Below, piece by piece: positions 13,421 to 17,041 of a stretch of 17,041 bases of DNA; the stretch's first letter is position 1; every line of letters begins with the position of its first letter. Under the pieces are notes generated by a model, which saw only the letters and a program-made list of their open reading frames with translations, had not been told where the DNA came from and did not search any database. The DNA is from Massilia sp. UBA2604 (GTDB lineage Bacteria; Pseudomonadota; Gammaproteobacteria; Burkholderiales; Burkholderiaceae_D), in the NCBI GenBank assembly GCA_002339265.1, contig DDKG01000114.1, positions 10,853 to 27,893 of the forward strand, written 5' to 3'. The position numbers were made by a program, and so were the translations under genes.

Positions 13421-16195
13421 ATGAAACTCCTCGGCTTGCTCGCCCTTGCCGCACTGCTGGCGGGTGGCGCCGCCCATGCCGGCTCGTTCGCGCTGGACCG
13501 CGACGGCATTCTTCCCGTGCTGGTCACCGACGGCGGCGTCACCTCGCGCCTGGCCGCCGACCTGCTGGGCCGCGACCTGGAGGCGCTGACCGGGATCGCA
13601 GCCCGGCGCGTGGAGCGACTCGGCGACTGTCCGCAGCGCTGCATCGTGATCGGCAGCGCCGACACCGCGCTGGTGCGCGAGGTCGCCGGCGCGCTCGGCA
13701 CGGACCTGGCGCCGCTGGCCGGCCAGCGCGAGCGCTACATCCGGGCCACGGGTCGCGCCGGCGCACGCGACGTGCTGCTGATCGCCGGCGCCGACCGGCG
13801 TGGCGCCGTGTATGGCGTGGTCGATGCCTCGCGCGAACTGGGGATCTCGCCATGGGAATGGTGGGCCGACGTCAGGCCGGCGCGCACGACCGGGCTGGTT
13901 CTGGATGGCGCCCCGCGCCTGTCCGCCGCCCCGTCGGTGGCTTGGCGCGGCATCTTCATCAACGACGAGGACTGGGGCTTGCAGCCGTGGGCGGCGAAGA
14001 CCTACGATCCGGTGCGGGACATCGGTCCGCGCACCTATGCCCGCGTGTTCGAGCTGATGTGGCGCCTGAAAGCCAATCTGCTGTGGCCGGCGATGCACGA
14101 CAGCACCCGGGCGTTCTATACGATTCCCGGCAATGCCCAGGCGGCCGACGACCATGCGATCGCGATCGGCACCTCGCACGCCGAGCCGATGATGCGCAAT
14201 AACGTCGGCGAATGGAAGCAATCGTTCGGAGAGTTCAACTGGTTCACCAACCGCGACGGGCTGCTGGGCTACTGGCAGGGGCGCGTGGATGAGGTCAAGG
14301 GATTCGAGAACGTCTACACGCTCGGCCTGCGCGGCGTGCACGATTCGGCCATGGAGGGCGCCACCGGCCCGGATCAGGCGCGCGCCACGGTCGAAGAAGT
14401 GATCAAGCTGCAGCGCACCATGCTGGCGCGCAGCCTGGGCCGGCCCGCTGACCGTATCCCGCAAGCCTTCACGATGTACAAGGAGGTGCTGGATTACTAC
14501 AACCGCGGCTTGAACGTGCCGGACGACGTCACCCTGGTCTGGCCCGAGGATAACTACGGCTACCTGAACCAGCTCGGCACGGCGCGCGAACGCGCGCGCA
14601 GCGGCGGCAACGGCATCTATTACCACGTGTCGTACTGGGGCCGCCCGCACGACTACCTGTGGCTCGGCACTACCCACCCGGCGCTGATCCGCGACCAGCT
14701 CCAGCGCGCCTGGACCACCGGCGCGCACCGCCTGTGGATGCTGAACGTGGGCGACATCAAGCCCAATGAATACCTGGCCGAGTACTTCCTCGACGCCGCC
14801 TTCGACGCCAGCGTGCTGCGCCAGGATCCGGCGCGCCACCTGGCCGCCTGGGCCGGCCGCCAGTTCGGCGCTGTTCATGGCGAAGAGATCGCGGCGATCA
14901 AGCGCGCATACTATCGCCTGGCCTGGGAACGACGCCCGGAATTCATGGGCTGGAGCCAGACCGAACCCACGCGGCCGGTGCGCGCCACCGAATACATCCG
15001 CACTGGCGGCGAGGAAGCCGAGCGGCGCCTGGCGGCCTACCGCGCGCTGGTGCGGCGCGCCGAGGCGCTCCAGGAGCGGCTGCCGTCGCAGCTGCTGGAT
15101 GCCTACTTCCAGCTGGTGCTGTATCCGGTGCGCTCCAGCGCCAGCCTGAACGAGCGTATCCTGAAGCTCGACCTGGCAGCCGAATATGCGCGCCAGCAGC
15201 GGCCCTCGCCGAACCTGTATGTGCATCAGGCGCGGCAAGCGCATGCGGTCATCGTGGCCGACGCGGCGGCCTATAATGCGCTGGCGAACGGCAAGTGGGC
15301 CCATTTCATGGACGTCGCGCCGCGTCGGCTGCCGGTGTTTGCCGAACCGGTGTATCCGACTTATGGGCCGTCGGCGCGACGTGGCTGCGGCCTGGTGTAT
15401 CCGGCGCCGCATTCGGTCGAGGCCAGCACCTTGACTGTGCCGGCCGGCCGCGCCGTCACCCGTACTCTGACCGTGGTCAGTCATGGCGGCCAGAACGCCG
15501 CCTGGTCGGTCGTCCCCGGTGCGCGCGGCGTGCGGCTGGAACTGGCGTCAGGCCGGCTCGACGCCGCGAATGGCCACGAACAGCGCCTGGTGCTGCATGT
15601 TGACGGCAGCGCCGGTCCCGCGTTGGCAGTGCGCTGTGGGGAACAGACGCTCAAGGTAAATCTGCAGGCGATGGCGGATAGCGATGCCACCCTGCCGGGC
15701 GAGCGCGAACGGATCGTGGTGCTGCCGGCGGGGGGCGCAGCGTCGTCATCCACGGACTGGAAAGCCCTGCCCGGCCTGGGCACGTCCGGAAAAGCCATGC
15801 GCGCGCGCCTGGACCTGCCGTCGCGCGGACTGGAAGCGCTTGCCGACATGTCTCCGCTCGAGTACCGCTTCCAGACCCGCAGCGAAGGCGGCGCCACGCT
15901 GCGTCTGGTCGCCGTGCCGGTACATGCGCTGACGTCGGACAACCGACTGCGCATTGCGGTGCAGCTGGACGATCGGCCGCTCGAGATCTTCGATTACACG
16001 ACGGTCGGCCGCAGCGACGAATGGAAGCGCAATGTGCTGGGCAATATGGCGGTGCGCGTCGCGACACTGGCGCGCCTCGACCCGGGGGTGCACACCTTGC
16101 GCGTATATGCGCTCGATCCGGGCGTCGTGCTGGATCGCATCGACGTCGTGATGGATGGGGCGCCGGAATACTACGGCATGCCGCCGGTCGACTGA
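13421..16195 (+). CDS. Exported GH115 alpha-glucuronidase
   Basis: A 924-residue exported enzyme expected to release D-glucuronic acid or its 4-O-methyl ether from polymer side chains. Residues 1-20 are a signal peptide (cleavage near AHA-G). Residues ~25-165 form the N-terminal alpha/beta domain (DVLLIAGADRRGAVYGVVDASRELG, then PWEWWADV). The TIM barrel begins with the GH115 signature WRGIFINDEDWGLQPWA (175-191) and continues with ELMWRLKANLLWPAMHD, GTSHAEPMMRNNVGEW, LGLRGVHDSAMEG and TLVWPEDNYGYLNQLG (371-386). A helical region and C-terminal beta domains follow (~690-924). Length and block order are normal for the family. TAAGGA, overlapping the udh stop, is a good Shine-Dalgarno 5 bases before ATG 13421, suggesting translational coupling to udh. 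Most GH115 enzymes act on glucuronoxylan, and at least one Bacteroides member acts on decorated arabinogalactan. Confidence 0.94.
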   Translation: MKLLGLLALAALLAGGAAHAGSFALDRDGILPVLVTDGGVTSRLAADLLGRDLEALTGIAARRVERLGDCPQRCIVIGSADTALVREVAGALGTDLAPLAGQRERYIRATGRAGARDVLLIAGADRRGAVYGVVDASRELGISPWEWWADVRPARTTGLVLDGAPRLSAAPSVAWRGIFINDEDWGLQPWAAKTYDPVRDIGPRTYARVFELMWRLKANLLWPAMHDSTRAFYTIPGNAQAADDHAIAIGTSHAEPMMRNNVGEWKQSFGEFNWFTNRDGLLGYWQGRVDEVKGFENVYTLGLRGVHDSAMEGATGPDQARATVEEVIKLQRTMLARSLGRPADRIPQAFTMYKEVLDYYNRGLNVPDDVTLVWPEDNYGYLNQLGTARERARSGGNGIYYHVSYWGRPHDYLWLGTTHPALIRDQLQRAWTTGAHRLWMLNVGDIKPNEYLAEYFLDAAFDASVLRQDPARHLAAWAGRQFGAVHGEEIAAIKRAYYRLAWERRPEFMGWSQTEPTRPVRATEYIRTGGEEAERRLAAYRALVRRAEALQERLPSQLLDAYFQLVLYPVRSSASLNERILKLDLAAEYARQQRPSPNLYVHQARQAHAVIVADAAAYNALANGKWAHFMDVAPRRLPVFAEPVYPTYGPSARRGCGLVYPAPHSVEASTLTVPAGRAVTRTLTVVSHGGQNAAWSVVPGARGVRLELASGRLDAANGHEQRLVLHVDGSAGPALAVRCGEQTLKVNLQAMADSDATLPGERERIVVLPAGGAASSSTDWKALPGLGTSGKAMRARLDLPSRGLEALADMSPLEYRFQTRSEGGATLRLVAVPVHALTSDNRLRIAVQLDDRPLEIFDYTTVGRSDEWKRNVLGNMAVRVATLARLDPGVHTLRVYALDPGVVLDRIDVVMDGAPEYYGMPPVD

Positions 16196-16498
16196 CGCAG
16201 GGCAGATCGCGGCCGTGCGCCGCGCAAAATGGACAACTTACTGTAAAGGCCATCTTCATGCACATATCGAAAGAAAACGATAATTTATCCTTTCGAAACC
16301 CTTCGAACCGCCCGGTTTTCGCCGTTTAATTATCAAATGACACGGACCGCTCACCCGGAAACGAAAGTTCTGCGGTACTATCGCTGAGCTGGCGCAATGA
16401 CTCACTGCGGCAGCCGCGATGGCCTGGCAGACGACGCCGTGCCCGACCGACAACCACGACCGGGGCGATCGACCCCGGCGGCATAGAGACACTGATTA
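16196..16498. other. Gene-free leader upstream of the symporter, with palindromes
   Basis: 303 bases without a convincing gene. A small hairpin at 16208-16224 (CGCGGC/GCCGCG, no T tract) follows the GH115 stop. An AT-rich island at 16255-16345 holds the perfect odd palindrome GATAATTTATC (16279-16289), nested inside arms TCGAAAG (16267-16273) and CTTTCGA (16290-16296); AACCG-CC-CGGTT follows at about 16306. These are candidate regulator sites for the symporter gene. I find no convincing -35/-10 pair. A 23-codon frame at 16258-16329 is discussed among the rejected items. Confidence 0.5.
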
Positions 16499-17041
16499 AT
16501 GACCCCATTCACTACGCTCGACACTTTCGTCTTCCTGGTTTACTTTGTGGCCATCTCGGCCTACGGCATCTGGATCTACTGGCGTAAAAAGCGCAGCAGC
16601 GGCAAGGCCACCCATGACTTCTTCCTGGCCGAAGGGTCCCTCACCTGGTGGGCGATCGGCGCCTCGCTGATCGCCTCCAACATCTCGGCCGAGCAGTTCA
16701 TCGGCATGAGCGGCTCCGGCTACCGCATCGGCATGGCGATTGCCGTGTATGAACTGATGGCGGCCGTCACGCTGATCATCGTGGCCGTGTTCTTCATGCC
16801 GGTCTACCTCAAGAACCGCATCTACACGATGCCGCAATTCCTCGAGCAGCGTTATGGCAAGGCGGTGGCCACCACCATGGCGGTGTTCTGGCTGGGCCTC
16901 TACGTGGTGGTGAACCTCACCGCCATCCTCTACCTCGGGGCGCTGGCGATCAGCAGCATCGCCGGCCTGGACGTGATGGCCTGCATGGTGTTCCTGGCGG
17001 TATTCGCCACCGTGATTACCCTGGGCGGCATGAAGGTGATC
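16499..17041 (+). CDS. SGLT-type sodium/sugar symporter (SSS family), 5' part
   Basis: An inner-membrane symporter that couples sodium to uptake of a monosaccharide, most likely galactose-like. The first 181 residues are in the window and the frame runs off the end. At least four membrane segments are visible (~8-28, ~48-68, ~77-103, ~122-152). FLAEGSLTWWAIGASLIASNISAEQFIGMSGSGY (42-75), YELMAAVTLI (84-93) and VVVNLTAILYLGALA follow the Vibrio vSGLT pattern closely. N61, Q66 and E85 align with residues I recall lining the galactose site (N64, Q69, E88), while A88 replaces a serine. The start ATG 16499 gives the expected short N-terminus; the Shine-Dalgarno is weak (GAGA, ~10 bases upstream). 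It lies 303 bases after GH115, so it may have its own promoter. Its likely role is to take up a sugar released by the periplasmic hydrolases. Confidence 0.9.
   Translation, partial: MTPFTTLDTFVFLVYFVAISAYGIWIYWRKKRSSGKATHDFFLAEGSLTWWAIGASLIASNISAEQFIGMSGSGYRIGMAIAVYELMAAVTLIIVAVFFMPVYLKNRIYTMPQFLEQRYGKAVATTMAVFWLGLYVVVNLTAILYLGALAISSIAGLDVMACMVFLAVFATVITLGGMKVI

Noticed and set aside
13334..15484. 716-codon minus-strand frame antisense to GH115
   Set aside because: Shadow of GH115; low-complexity Arg/Ala/His-rich protein with no start signal.
16208..16224. Hairpin after GH115 as a rho-independent terminator
   Set aside because: Only six GC pairs and no T tract.
16258..16329. 23-codon ORF (MHISKENDNLSF...) as a leader peptide
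   Set aside because: It has an AAAGG upstream, but no attenuator stem, regulatory codon run or other support; it overlaps palindromes that explain the sequence.

Overview
The window comes from a GC-rich Gram-negative chromosome with an outer membrane: it has a TonB-dependent receptor, a lipoprotein and several exported glycoside hydrolases. Gene style, codon use and the enzyme mix suggest a plant-polysaccharide-degrading betaproteobacterium, probably Oxalobacteraceae (Massilia/Duganella-like). That placement is inference; there is no rRNA or marker gene here.

Layout. (1) 1-1678, plus strand: the 3' end of a sugar ABC-transporter permease, then a FGGY sugar kinase of the RhaK type, probably the tail of an L-rhamnose uptake operon. 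(2) 1679-2048: a non-coding AT-richer stretch holding two diverged copies of a ~120 bp module built from a GGGTCAGAGTC-type repeat. (3) 2049-10165, minus strand, transcribed from high to low coordinates: a TonB-dependent receptor, an intrinsic terminator or attenuator, a GH43 lipoprotein, and a 1269-residue protein joining a propeller-like N-terminal region to a GH35 beta-galactosidase. (4) 10166-10361: the receptor's leader region, with a strong palindrome centred on CG that looks like a LacI-family operator. (5) 10362-12410, minus strand: a GH2 glycosidase pseudogene with two single-base frameshifts and an internal deletion that removed much of the catalytic core. (6) 12603-16195, plus strand: uronate dehydrogenase (udh) and, 8 bases later, a GH115 alpha-glucuronidase. 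(7) 16499-17041, plus strand: the first 181 residues of an SGLT-type sodium/sugar symporter, cut by the window end.

Together the genes read as a carbohydrate-utilisation locus. The receptor imports oligosaccharides across the outer membrane. GH43, GH35 and GH115 remove arabinosyl (or related), beta-galactosyl and glucuronosyl groups. Udh oxidises the released uronic acid, the symporter imports a monosaccharide, and the neighbouring kinase and ABC system handle a deoxyhexose. Rhamnose, glucuronic acid, galactose and arabinose together fit type II arabinogalactan (gum-arabic-like side chains) at least as well as glucuronoxylan; this substrate is a hypothesis. I see no wholly new system. The observations most worth following are the propeller-GH35 fusion, the repeat module, the deleted GH2 gene and the operator-like palindrome.
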